Shown piece after piece: positions 29,500 through 40,211 of a stretch of DNA of 48,927 nt. Numbering within the stretch: the stretch's first letter is position 1; each line of letters opens with the position of its first letter. The position numbers and the translations under genes were made by a program. Below the pieces are notes generated by a model. The model ran no database searches. It saw only the letters and a list, made by a program, of their open reading frames with translations, and was not told the DNA's origin. This DNA is from Silene noctiflora (taxonomy: Eukaryota; Streptophyta; Magnoliopsida; Caryophyllales; Caryophyllaceae): NCBI GenBank assembly GCA_009801015.1, contig VHZZ01014100.1:1-48927 (forward strand), written 5' to 3'.

Positions 29500-30750
29500 T
29501 TCGACTCAGACTTCTCATTATAATTTTAATAAATAAAAGAAGAAATGAAAGGAATACGACGATGACTGAAGATCGGAACGCTTGCCTAACAATGAACATC
29601 CCGCTAAGCGCAACCAGTTAAAACAATACGCCTTTGCCTTGGCTCTTTTCTTTTAATTCTAATTATTTAAAATCTTATTATTATTCTTACAAGTTAATTC
29701 ATTATGTTATGAAATTAAATTCAATATTATAGTAAGCCATGTCATCAATTGGTCACGAAAGATCTTAGCTCACTAGCTTAGCCATCAGTCTATAATACAC
29801 ATGCATCGCCCGGATCGTCCACAGGATCTGAGGTCTTAACTGCGTAGTATGACTCCTACCTTCCATTATCTATCGCATCAGACAGGAAAGAATACAGGTA
29901 TACAAATTAGAATAAAATTAAAACCTCAGAATAAACGTAAGGCTAGCTATATGCTTTACACATGCGAGTTGAACTGGTAATGCTTTCTTTTCTTTATTAT
30001 AAATATAATATGATAATTCATATAAGATAAGAAAACCATGAACTCTTTATCCTTGCTATACGTTTTCGATTAAGTCTTCTTATTAGTCTCTGTCTGCTTG
30101 ATCCGATGATTCTCTAACAGCCCCACTATAGCATTCTGAGAGCATATAGTCTTCAAATAGCAGCGTATAACAAGGATTCACATACCACAAGTACGAATAA
30201 TAAGAAAGATAGGTTCCATCAACGGGATCTTTATCAGTAGCACTAGGAGTTAGGTCGAAAACATGGCCAAGGAATTTAGAAAGCTTCCTCGGGGAAATCT
30301 AACCTGACTTGCTTATTGAGATATGCGGCTACTAGTTCTCTTCTCACACGCGCACATGCCTTACTTACGGCGCTTTCTACTAATGCTAATTCTCAATAAA
30401 CTGCCATAAAGACAGATTTTAATTAAAGTATTGAGCCAGGGCCCTCTCACATCCGTTCGAGCGCTTAAAAGCCCTCTTTTATTACTAAACTTATTATAAA
30501 TCTTACAGTACTATCATAACTTTTTAAAATATTTCTTTCAATTCTTACAGGCTACCGCAGTGAAATAGCAATTTTAATTATAATGAGAAGTCTGAAAGTC
30601 AATTCATTATGTTATTCAATTAAATTAAATATGATATGTCCTAAAAGTTCTTCATTGCATTCCATTATTCCCTTAATTTCTTTATTTAAATTCTTATGAT
30701 TAATCTTACAAGTACTCTAATAAAGATTAAATAAGCCCTGTCACCATACC
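29500..30750. repeat. AT-rich mosaic block 3
   Basis: Shares CTTCTCATTATAATTTTAAT, GTTAATTCATTATGTTAT and ATAAGCCCTGTCACCATAC with neighbouring blocks at 21.9-23.2, 25.0-25.4 and within itself (29510 and 30581; 29693 and 30600). Pieces occur in both orientations. No gene visible. Confidence 0.55.
29942..29976 (+). rRNA. small-subunit rRNA 5' fragment (best match)
   Basis: GCTAGCTATATGCTTTACAC then ATGCGAGTTGAAC. From my knowledge of plant mitochondrial rrn18, this corresponds to the segment around bases 30-70 of that gene with about four differences. The match stops after about 35 bp. It is the copy with the longest rRNA similarity and supports a mitochondrial origin. Confidence 0.6.
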
Positions 30751-31220
30751 TCCTGATGCGCATTCTCTTCATAAGTACGAGCCTAGCAGACATTAAATTC
30801 AATTAATTAAGAGGTTCGATTTAGCACTTTATTTGATGTCATATAGCACTTCAATCTCACTGTTCTTTTAGGGAAACCTTGGGATATCATACTGACTTTA
30901 GTATCTTAATGAACTATATTTAAGAAACTATAAGAGGCTGGAGCCTCAAGAGAGGAGAGACTTTCCCAGTAGTCCTGGGGAAGGTTCGACGTACCAATAG
31001 AACTAAGAATTTAATTTATTTTAGGAACAATACTTAATCTCCGTAGGTCACCTCAGTAGATCTACCAAATGTAGCTCATGCACATACCGTAACACCAGAC
31101 CTCCTTTAGCTCCTTAACTTCTTTTAGTGGCATTTGCCTCCGCTACTTAAGCTCGGTACGTCCTGGCAGTAGATTTCCCAAATATCTTTAAAGCTTTACA
31201 ATAACTTAACATTAATGTAT

Positions 31221-31512
31221 GAAGGCTAGGAGAACGTAGGTTCGACTGGCCCTATAATTATATACCCCTAAGGGGAAGTGGAAGCGAGAGTTAAGATAAA
31301 TTTGAGAACGACACCCTTTAAATCCAGCAGGAACGCAAGAACACGCCCCCTTTAACTACTGGCTCGCCCATATTACTAACATCTTAAAGACTACACTCGC
31401 TGGGGCGGATTTCAAGAACATCTTAAGAAAGGCACGCAGCTTTCAGTAAAACAAAAACATCTGGCAGCTAATCCTATGACATCATTTGCCTCGACTACTT
31501 CCCATCCCTACG
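31221..31512 (+). repeat. paralogous block B (filled site)
   Basis: Same order of conserved words as block A at 22621-22866, but 46 bp longer. The extra length is accounted for by the CTCGC element at 31360-31401 and a few flanking bases. The insert sits between CGCCCC and GGGGCG, an inverted pair that matches the arms of the hairpin in block A. Confidence 0.75.
31360..31401 (+). mobile_element. CTCGC element at a filled site
   Basis: TGGCTCGCCCA, core TATTACTAACATCTTAAAGA, right end CTACACTCGCT. Compared with block A it looks like an insertion into the loop of a small GC hairpin. No duplicated target bases are clear, and it encodes nothing. The mechanism is unknown; gene conversion or template switching are alternatives to transposition. 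Confidence 0.55.
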
Positions 31513-31698
31513 GAAAATAAGTAATGAATCAAATCTCATGCACAAGAAGACTTTTTAACTCCACATGAGGAGCGGCGAAAAAGAACGATTTTCTGGTTGT
31601 GTACGCCGGACTTACCCAACGATTAGCCTAAAACAAAAAAAGACTGGGCTGCGGAACCCCCTACTGTAGGATATGTCCAAATCCACGTCTAGCCGTAC

Positions 31699-31725
31699 CG
31701 AGCGAGTGGAAGGATGAAGCGAGCC
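31699..31725 (-). repeat. CTCGC element (GGATGAA subtype)
   Basis: CGAGCGAGTGGAAGGATGAA and GCGAGCCA; twin of the copy at 25491-25514. Confidence 0.55.
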
Positions 31726-31748
31726 AGAGGCGTGTAGTCCCTACATAT

Positions 31749-31781
31749 TGGAGTCGAAGCTTATATAGAACAGCACTCACT
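31749..31781 (+). repeat. GGAGTCGWAGCTTATATAGAAC repeat, copy 2
   Basis: TGGAGTCGAAGCTTATATAG and AACAGCACTCACT; nearly identical with 4682-4713. Confidence 0.65.
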
Positions 31782-32107
31782 CTAGTGTTGGTTTTAAGGC
31801 GAGACGAAGTCGTAGCCGTGGCTGTTTGTTGCTTGGCTGCTTGGCTGTTTCCGTACATTCCTCAAATGGCAGCAAAGACCGCAAAGACAGTACGAAAGGA
31901 AAGGTACAAGACCGCAAACAAGCCAAATCCAAATACAATAAACTAGAAAGTGAATAGCTCTTTTTGTCGCTTTGCTTCCAATGTTAATTCCACTTCAACT
32001 ATGAAAGGACACTTTAATCTACTCCCTAAGGTAAACTAAAAGCCTTTGATCAAGATCAATTAGAAGAACGGGAAAGTTCGACGGAAACGTAGGAACTTGC
32101 ACTTTAA

Positions 32108-32413
32108 GAAGAGAAAACTTTGTCCGATGCTGCTGCTGATGCTCGAAGCACAGGAAAAAAGAAGAAAGGGGCTCTGTTTTTCCAAATCTCTGAGATGCGG
32201 CTCCAAGACAAGAAGGTCAACTTCAGATTCTACGATTCCGGGTTTCAGAATCCATCCCCCAACAGCTGGAAACTCCCTGTCTTGCTTCTCCCTTTTGGTT
32301 TGGCCAATGACTTCACTCACTCGTTTCTAGGAAATCTAAAGTTGTGCCAACCTGAGCTTTGTCACAAGAGCAGAGATTTGCATCTTTTCTTTGTTTTGGA
32401 GAAGCATTACTAA
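32108..32413 (+). CDS. unrecognised open frame, 101 codons (73 from ATG)
   Basis: The frame is open from a TAA at 32105 to the TAA at 32411. It starts with acidic-family residues (L-S-D-A-A-A-D-A-R-S), passes a K-K-K-K stretch, and has its first ATG at 32195. The rest looks protein-like: D-K-K-V-N-F-R-F-Y-D-S-G-F and K-L-P-V-L-L-L-P-F-G-L-A-N-D-F. Y-D-S-G also occurs at 18050 after a related word. No known domain recognised. An overlapping minus-strand frame (32060-32320) is less convincing. Confidence 0.3.
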   Translation, partial: EEKTLSDAAADARSTGKKKKGALFFQISEMRLQDKKVNFRFYDSGFQNPSPNSWKLPVLLLPFGLANDFTHSFLGNLKLCQPELCHKSRDLHLFFVLEKHY

Positions 32414-33133
32414 CTACTTTGCTAGAAGAAGAGTTAGCTCGGCTATAATATTGTAGTACGTGTCTATCTAAGTACTAATTTGTTTTAAAATATGCTAGAA
32501 TTATAAATAATAAGAAAGGCATTTCGCTCTGAAATCTCGTAATTTCACGAAAGAAGTTGACTAGCTCGATACCGGAGCTGCGCCCGTTCCCATATCTTAT
32601 GAAAGAGAGATTGCGGATGTTCTCACTCAAATACCGTCTACCCGAGCGCATCCCTCCTTCTGCCACCCACTTCCTACTAGCGTGAATGATAGGACGCCAA
32701 ACAATAAGTCGGTCACCAAACGAGAGCTTCGTCAGGGTCTTGAGGAAAGTTCCATGGAAAGTGTGGGGGCTTGTCCCTTATTATACCTTTTCCTTCTAAG
32801 TCTTAATGAAAGAGAAGAACTATGAATTATAGAGCATTGACGAAAAAAGTGCGAATACTCGTCTGGCTATTTGATAGATAACTAGGGCGCCCCAATGAAA
32901 TCGACGGAAAATGCAAACTAATCTCTTTTCCTTCTTTCTTGCTCGTTAAAATTCGTTTGAACCCTGGGCGGCGTTCTTTTTCTATCCTTTTCTTTAAGGA
33001 CGGAGTCAATTAATTTACGAAAATCTTTTAAGAAATAAGGTCTTTCGACGCACTCCAGGATTTGACCCGAGCCACACTCCTTATCTTTTCAACTCGACGA
33101 AATCTTGTTCAATTTATATGGTATAGGATCTAT

Positions 33134-33289
33134 ATGTTCGAAGATCTTCGTGAACTCCTTGACATAAAAAAACATAGGCAATATCGCAATGGACGATTCC
33201 ATGGGCTAGACCCGGTCTTAGATCTTTGGCGTCAAATATGGAACAAACTTAACAAATTCTCCGATCAAGGTACAGAAAGCTTCTATTGA
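33134..33289 (+). CDS. unrecognised small ORF (51 aa)
   Basis: ATG at 33134, stop at 33287. Charged and aromatic: F-E-D-L-R-E-L-L-D-I-K-K-H-R and L-D-P-V-L-D-L-W-R-Q-I-W-N-K. It shares D/N-P-V-L-D-L with the minus-strand frame at 23871-24203. No family recognised. Amphipathic helices are plausible from the pattern. Confidence 0.25.
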   Translation: MFEDLRELLDIKKHRQYRNGRFHGLDPVLDLWRQIWNKLNKFSDQGTESFY

Positions 33290-34221
33290 TCCCGCATGCA
33301 AATTAGGTTTTGGACAGATCCCTTGTATTATCTACTGACTGGTCTACATGCGGCACCTTCTTTACGCATGCTATGCCCACAGTGACGCTGCCGCCGTTCT
33401 TTTCCTTAATGAAAGGCGCGAACGAAGTTACTCAACTGAGTTACGAAAGTTAATGTTCCGGAAAAAGAAAGCTTATTAAAGAATTTGTAGATATTACAAG
33501 GTAAAGAGTCTATTCCCACCAAGGTACCGTCCGTGAAGGGATCAAAGCAAGCTCTTGCCTCGTCCAATCCGGTTGGGTTGACAAAGTTTTTTGGTCGCGT
33601 AACATAGTGAGCACATGAAGAAAGCAGCGGGAAGGCAGCTCCTGCTGAGCGCATTAGCCCAATCCACCACCCTGACTCTAGTGCAGTATTTTTCTAATTC
33701 TTAATTGCCATAAATCTATTCACCTCATAGCGTCGTAGGCAAGCAGGTCTTCTACGGCGAGAGGTATAAGCATTATAGGCGTGGTCTGCCCTAACAGAGC
33801 ATGTGCCCACCTTAAATTAGAATTAGAGCTGAATTAGAAGGGGGCTTGCATCTTCGAAAAAAAGACTAAACGAAAGATAAAAAGAAAGGCATCGCCTGAG
33901 TAGTTAGTCGTCTTCGGACAGCTTATGTGGAACTATAAGCACATTAGGGGAGAGGATACAGAACAAATCATTTCTTAAACTTATAAAACAACCAAAGGAA
34001 GAGACCCTTAGTTCACAGTTCACTTGCAAAAGCTAAGGCCCTTTTGTCTATCCTTTCTTCCCAAAGACACCCGGAGTTTAAGACGCTTCGCTAGAACTTT
34101 ATGCTAATTAGGACTTTCTTATTATAAAGCTCACATTTCAACTCTAAGAAAGAAGTCTGGTATAGGCCTCCTATCCTATATCCTATAAGGTAGAACCAGC
34201 GTCGTCATAGCATAGACGAGA

Positions 34222-34458
34222 GTGACGCCTGCCTATAGTACAATACAAAAGGAAAAGAAAGGAGTGGCAAGACATGGATTGACCACTGCGAATGCAAAAG
34301 ACCGTTCAAAGATGGAGACTTCGAAAATTATAATAGAGCCTATAACTGTGGCCGAAAATGAAGCAAGAAATCGGACCCTTAGAGTCTGGTCAGAGAAGCG
34401 CTTTGATTCTATGTGCGTGCCGTGCCATCTTTTTCCAGTGACCACAATACTGGCATAA
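34222..34458 (+). CDS. unrecognised open frame, 78 codons, GTG start
   Basis: GTG at 34222, first ATG at 34312. It includes I-I-E-P-I-T-V-A-E-N-E-A-R-N-R and C-V-P-C-H-L-F. The E-N-E-A-R-N word resembles one in the 17.9-kb block. The opposite strand is also open for 130 codons (34233-34625), so coding strand is uncertain. Confidence 0.2.
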   Translation: MTPAYSTIQKEKKGVARHGLTTANAKDRSKMETSKIIIEPITVAENEARNRTLRVWSEKRFDSMCVPCHLFPVTTILA

Positions 34459-34567
34459 CGCCACTCTTGAACAGGTCTCAAGAGAGAGACGCGTAAGCAA
34501 AAATTCCTAGTTTTCCTTTTCCAGCAGGTGCAAGCAAGACCAGATTCTTTGTCTAACATAGCAGTAG

Positions 34568-34684
34568 ACGTCTCCGAGTAATGGAGAGGATGTTTCGGAA
34601 GCTTTGGCTGATGAAGTCGAAGCATTTGTTGCTGGAGGTAGACCTTTTAACAGATACAGTGGCATTTGCCTTTTCTGTGGGTGA
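34568..34684 (+). pseudogene. acidic-family fragment, 38 codons
   Basis: Reads G-E-D-V-S-E-A-L-A-D-E-V-E-A-F-V-A-G-G, then a short neutral tail before TGA. A second frame after it resumes with T-V-A-F-A-F-S-V-G-E. No ATG. Confidence 0.4.
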
Positions 34685-34849
34685 AAAGTCCTCTCCAATG
34701 GGCTTTGCAAGTCCAGCAGCAGTGCAAGTCCAGTAGTGCACGTGAGTGAAGTGGTAAAGTAAGGGATCTGATCTATCTACCTTGCCGGTAATTCAATCAA
34801 AAGGCCCATCCGGCGAATCTGAAACTACCTCAACGGGATCTGGTGGATT

Positions 34850-35930
34850 GTCCCGCTGCTTGCTTCTCGGTCTTTATAAGACGCTATGGGTGCTGCGCTC
34901 ACTCCGCCATTTGTTCATCTGGTCTAGACTACGCAATTGGGGCTGAAGCAGCCCAATACCAAGAAATAAGGGAAAAGGCTCTGTTTGATGAGCCCGTTAC
35001 TCTAGCCAAGATCGAAATCAAACCAATCTATCTGACCACCCCCTTCCTTCATTTCACTCTGGACTGGCCGAGACACGCTATCGCTTCACTCTCGCTGGTC
35101 GGACTTCGAGCAAAAGACCACGCTTCACTAAGTTAAGGATGGGCCCCCCAGCTTCGCCCGACTGATATTGATTGGATAGTCCTCTCCTCCTTATTGTCCT
35201 TACTTATGAAAGTAAGTCAATTGGCATTGGTTATTATATTCAAAATTTGCTCAAAGCACGTAACCTAATAAATGCGCCTATTCTCCTAAATCAAGACAAA
35301 AGGGATTCTACGGCTCAAAGGACTTTTTAGCCCTAAAGGGCCTTTCCCCTTAAGGCCTGACAAGTTCAGCAAAACGTTAACGATATGAGCTGAGCTAGAG
35401 GAAGGGAATTGCGGGACAAGCCAATGCAAACCAAGCCCGTGTGCTTCGTGTCTTGGCGAGATAGGAGATTATCTTTCCACCGATCTTACTGATCCACGAG
35501 AAAAAGTCTAAGGGCGCACATGTAGCCCAGACATCGAACATCCCTCATCTCTCTATGGTGCACTCTTACTCGGCCATTGCTGCCTAAGGTTTATCTGTTA
35601 AAGGCTAACCCGCTCCCGCTCACCTCTATTTTGGGAGCTTGGTTCGAGTCCGAAGGCTACGGCGACCCTGGCGGTATAAACTCATAAGGCAAATGGACAG
35701 TTAAGGCAAGTAACAGGAAGAAGCTCTAGTCAGAATGAAAGGTGCTTCGCCTTGCTGATGAAGATTAGAGGCCTGTCCGGGTGGCCTTTGGTGGTTTAAA
35801 ACCCTAAGCCAGTAGCTCAAGTAAGGCAAATGCGTGGTACCAGACAACAGAATGCACCTTGGTATGAGGGGTTGTTCCTGCCCGGTCAACCTATCCATCA
35901 TCACATCCAGCATCATACCTTTCTTAGCTT
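34850..35930. other. unassigned spacer
   Basis: Plus-strand frame 34843-35136 (97 codons) has an ATG-less, cysteine-containing N-terminal part and no recognised family. The word GATCCACGAGAAAAAG at 35491 recalls the box after the hairpins. No tRNA fold could be completed around GGTTCGAGTCC at 35641. Confidence 0.4.
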
Positions 35931-35939
35931 TACCTTTAC

Positions 35940-37180
35940 TCAGAAAATTCCCCCGTCATTGATTCCCTCATTTTGTTAGCTGCCAGGTCGATTTCTAGTG
36001 AATTTTGGCTCGATACCCTGCTTGCTGTGAAGTGGTCCTCCCGTTGACTTCATTGAAAATGGTATCCGCCCCTATCCTTCCTCCCTCCCGATGACTTCAG
36101 TTAAATTGGTAGATGAATGGGTAGATGAATGGGCCTTTTTCTACTGTATTTGGCTCATTTTGGTATCTTCCCTTGTTAAGACATCCGTGGAAAGCGGGCA
36201 AGCAGGCGAATTCAACTTTAAAGCGCTACCTGCAAAGTCTTACCTGCCCTAGCAATCAGGAGCCCACTCCATTTTGTTAGGCTTCCCTTCAATGAGCTTC
36301 CCCAAAAATCTTATATGTCCCGGTTTATTTAAGCACATCTGTTGACGAATTGATCCCCACCTCGGCAAAAATGGTATCCTACAGGCTAAGTTTCTCAATC
36401 CGACCCTACTTCAATTTCTTAGGTTTCCCTCCCTTGAATTCGTTAGCTGCCAGCGCTTATTCAAAGCATCCTTAGAGCGAGAACCTGTAACTTAAATGAT
36501 GTTCTCAATATGCCCTACTGCATTTTCTTAGATGCCAGACTCGCAGGAGCGTACCCGCCACTCAAATTCTTATCTGCCTGGCCAAAGCAGAGGGTGCCAA
36601 GTCAAAATGACAGCCTCATTTTTTAAAACATCGCACAAACGTTGACGTATCGTATTGGGAGCTTTCTTCTGGCCCTCCCTTGAAAGCGTTATCTGCGCAA
36701 GAGGGAAAGGAATTCATTTTGGCTGGAGCGAGAGGATCCTTACTCCATTCGATTCGTTAACAGCCGGCTCGAAGATAGGCTAGGCTAACGTAACAGCCGG
36801 CTCTAACAAACAGCCTACTCGCTCCCTTAACTACTGGCTCGCTGCGGAACTCCACTCGCTTATTACACTCGTTCTACGGAACTGCACTCGCTGCCCCATA
36901 TATTCCGCTTCTTCCTTTCGTTCGCTCCTGCCGATTTCTATTTCATTTTGGCTCGAGCCCCGCCCGCGAATCAATCATATGTGAGACCGAAGTACGTGCT
37001 TCAACTTGAATTAAATGTGGACGCGTTTCCCAGGATGGCAAGTCCCGGTCGGCTTTATTTAAGCACATCTCGAAGGTTTCCACACCTTCATTTCATCAAA
37101 TCAAAATCGCTTTCTCTTATTTTAAAACACCCAGAAAAGAAGTTTCTCAATCCGACCCTTCCTTTCCATCTCGCCTTATT
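35940..37180 (+). repeat. degenerate repeat field
   Basis: Words recur with drift: TTAGCTGCCAG (35978, 36448), CATTTTGGCTCGA-like (36003, 36944), TTTATTTAAGCACATCT (36335 and 37055), GTTTCTCAATCCGACCCT (36388 and 37142), TAACAGCCGGCTC (36764 and 36790). The pair 36328-36406 and 37048-37160 keeps two words in the same order. A perfect 12-bp tandem (GTAGATGAATGG twice) is at 36109-36132. Confidence 0.6.
36815..36894 (+). repeat. cluster of CTCGC element ends
   Basis: Contains TACTCGCTCCC, TGGCTCGCTGCGGAACTCC, ACTCGCTTATTACACTCG and ACGGAACTGCACTCGCTG in tandem. It appears to be two or three short-form copies joined through their shared CTCGC ends. Confidence 0.6.
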
Positions 37181-37409
37181 GAATAAGAGCAATGAAGTAA
37201 TAAACCGAGCTTGGATAAGGGTCGATTGGGAAGGACTTTATGCTTCATGCACACAGATCAAAAGCAAAAGAAGACGACAAACGTCTTAGAATTTGCTTTC
37301 TAGTTCATCACGTTTGGCCACCATAATTGTTAAGGGCTGAACATGCGATCGAATTCAAAGAAAAGGCCTGATGCCGTCTGTTCCATCTCGCTCTGGCCTA
37401 GTAAGTAAG

Positions 37410-38290
37410 ATTTCGTTTAAATTAGTAAACGGGATAAATTATATACAATAACAGTCGAAACATAAACAGACACAATCGAAACAGAAACAGTATCACGAGA
37501 CCCTTTTACTAAAAACCGAAAACTCATATACGATAACAAATGAAACCCTGATGAAATCGAAATTCAATTGAAAAAGTTACGTTTTCCCGGGTTTTTCCGT
37601 CATTTCGCGATTCTATTATAGAAATGGGTCTAAAAGTTAACACTTTTCTCAATCCTCGGGATTTTTCGTCATTTCGACATTTTCTCAGTGATTTGGCAAA
37701 ATTAATTGAATTCTCGACCAAACCCGGTGATTTTGGGGATCAATTGGCGCTTTTTCCTGTCTTTTTTGCAAAAATTGGCGCTTTAGTAGGTGGTTTTGTA
37801 CGGGCTTGCTTACTAAGCATGCATTTCATTTCCATATTTAGAGCATCATTAGTTATATGTTATTAACACTTTACGGAGGAGACAGCAATACTAGAAAGAT
37901 TCGTGCAGTTTTTTGCATTTCTTGCAAAAAGAATATCAGGAGAAATAGAGCAGGAAAGTAGAAAACAAGATCAAATGAGGTCGAAGAGATTGCCAATTTA
38001 GGCCTTTCATTATTTCAAACATCAATTGCAGTGATGAAAGCCAGGTTTTTAGGTAATCCATGAGTTGATTGATCCCAAACTTCAGTAATAATGAGGAAGC
38101 TTGGGATTTCAAGATCCCGTTGTAATCCATGAAAGGTTTGTTTCACACGATGCACAAAATGAGGTAATCCAAGAACCAGGAAACAGAGGAAACCTAAATT
38201 AACTAAATTGTAGTACTTTTTTTAATATGAAACTCAGTTTGGTTATAATTTAAATTATTTGGTAAATATGGGCATAAATTGGTTGCCAAA
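37410..38290. other. AT-rich island unlike its surroundings
   Basis: Visibly richer in A/T runs and poorer in the purine-rich GAAG words that fill the rest of the window. It has its own degenerate repeats: TTTTTCCGTCATTTCG and a relative (37588, 37663), CAATTGGCGCTTTT-like (37740, 37773), and TATACAATAACA/TATACGATAACA (37442, 37527). No element of the main families is inside it. Foreign origin is possible but not shown. Confidence 0.4.
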
Positions 38291-38455
38291 AAGCCGAGTC
38301 TTCAGGAATCGCTAGCACTGGATCGCGCTAACATGACTTTTTTCCTCGGAACCAACATCAGCTCCTAGGCTCGCTCAGTAGAAAATTTATGAGAAATTGC
38401 AGATAAACAGTGAAGATAACAGTCTTTGATGAAAGAAAACACGAGAATCGGTGAA

Positions 38456-38498
38456 AGCGAGCGTAGTCTTTTGGATGCTAGGAAGTATGTGCGAGCCA
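38456..38498 (-). repeat. CTCGC element (long minus copy)
   Basis: GCGAGCGTAGTCTTTTGGAT and then GTGCGAGCCA; same order as 16664-16697. Confidence 0.6.
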
Positions 38499-38509
38499 GC
38501 TGTTACTTC

Positions 38510-39810
38510 CTAAAACAATCCACGAAAACTGCATAGCCGTTTGTCGGTCATTTGAACTCTTTTTCCAATAACCGAGAAAGGTAAACCCCAAATTGCAGTA
38601 ATGAAACTCAAGTAAAGGAAAAAGGATGACTTGCTGGCTTGTCACAGGGCACGGCTAGAGCAACCCGAGCCTTTTTCACCGGGCAAGCGCCGCCCCTCTT
38701 CTTTCTCCTTTTCTCTTCATAAGCAGGAGTGTGACTAAGACTCATGGGCTGAGCTCCCTTGCCGCCATTGGCTTCCGTTGCTGAGCTCCATGCTACCTTT
38801 GTCCCGGGCACCACTTCCTGACGTTCCGGACATGCGTGGAATTGCTCAACTGCAGCATAAGGAAAGGAAAAAGGATGGATTACTGTTGTCGTAGGAATGT
38901 TGTGATTAGCATTCATGACCTTCACAACCTAGCATAAGTACTCATAAGGAATGGAATGACTGGAGTACTGCATGTCACCGCTTTCCTACCTTTCTCGGCT
39001 GCCAACTGCCCTCTTCTATTCCTTAGCTGCTGGTTTCCTTGCTTTAGACGCCTATGCTTATGCGTTTTGTTTTCGTTTAATAAAATAAGGATGTTTTGAA
39101 TTAAGGTTCAGTAGCTATCTAGATCCTAGATGATTCCAATAATCTTCTTTATTTTATATTATTAATAAGCCGAAGTTTGAATTAATTCAAAATCAAATAT
39201 GACAGTGACAAGGAGTCCACGCATTTCTTATTAGAATGCAGATAATTCTAGTTCTTTAGGACAGGCCAGGGGCTCTTCACTACATTCCCTCTTCTTTTTC
39301 TGTGGCTGAATCTGCTGTCCCTTCTTCTCAATCACCAACCCGTTAAAAGCCCCAGCCCTGAGAGACCGTACGCCACTAGCGGGGTTGAACTTGTTGGAGT
39401 AAGGATCTTCTCGCGCATATTTCCTAGCATAACGACTGGCGGCCCGCCCATTATTCTAAACATCTAAAGACGTTGACGAATTAGAAGACCCTTAGCGCTT
39501 ACTCTTCTTCACTTTGCCGAGATTCTACTTAAATGATGCATTTCATTTCTCTAAATATGCTTTGACCACTACGAATGAGCTAACCTCGCTAGCCTCAATT
39601 GGCTTATAAAGTCTCCTATTAAGTACGGGTAGTTAAAATGGTCCTGGTGTAGTGTATAAGAGTCGGGGGCAGCCCGAACAAGACGACCTACGGCCTTTCT
39701 CTTCGACTTCAGCTGCTCTTGAGGCGCATTCGGCGGCTTCAGTTAAGTCATGCTATCCCCACCTACTAATAGGGGTAGGAGTTGACTTCTTTCCAAGATC
39801 CTAAGACTAA
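38510..39810. other. unassigned spacer
   Basis: A minus-strand frame at 38608-38925 (105 codons) has no recognised family. A diverged left half of a CTCGC element, CCCGCCCATTATTCTAAACA, is at 39444. Otherwise nothing I can name. Confidence 0.45.
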
Positions 39811-39830
39811 GAGCCTAACAGCCTAACAGC

Positions 39831-39858
39831 CGGCTCGCTTCGGGACTACTCTCGCTCC
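39831..39858 (+). repeat. CTCGC element (short form)
   Basis: CGGCTCGCTTCGGGACTACT and CTCGCTCC; twin of 21489-21517. Preceded by a small tandem of CTAACAGC. Confidence 0.65.
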
Positions 39859-40011
39859 TAATTTTTTTAAACCCTAATTCCAAGAAAAGATGTAGGATAA
39901 TCTAACATTTTGAGTGAATTCACCGCCAGGGCACCTAACAAAGTTGAGCCTGTCACCTCCAATTTCAAGCAGAAGCAGATAACGAAATAAACCAGAAACA
40001 GGAGGCTTTAA

Positions 40012-40050
40012 TGGCTCGCCCCTACCTAAAAGCATCTAAGGCTCCACTCG
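40012..40050 (+). repeat. CTCGC element (long form)
   Basis: TGGCTCGCCCCTACCTAAAA, GCATCTAAGGCTCC, ACTCG. The right end is cut after ACTCG. Confidence 0.6.
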
Positions 40051-40211
40051 GGAGGAACGAATTAAGCCTGGTACCTCTAATTTCAAGCCGGGACATATAA
40101 GATTTTAGGGAAGCTCATTGAAGGGCGGCCTAAGAAAAGTAGTGACTTCCTTTCTAAAAAATTAAGATGTTTCAAATAAATCGCCTGATTAAAGCCAAGC
40201 CTGGCAACTAA

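Noticed and set aside
31360-31401. classical insertion sequence or MITE with terminal inverted repeats
   Set aside because: The element ends share CTCGC as a direct, not inverted, word, no target-site duplication is clear and there is no transposase; I call it only a small element of unknown mechanism.
33040-33085. reverse-strand GGGTCAAATCCTGG resembling a tRNA T-arm
   Set aside because: The stem does not close and no other tRNA arms are visible on that strand.
34233-34625. 130-codon minus-strand frame
   Set aside because: It overlaps an equally open plus-strand frame and an acidic fragment; no start or family supports it.
35600-35670. tRNA-like T-arm word GGTTCGAGTCC
   Set aside because: The T-stem has a mismatch, and I could not find an acceptor stem or anticodon arm at the right distance upstream.
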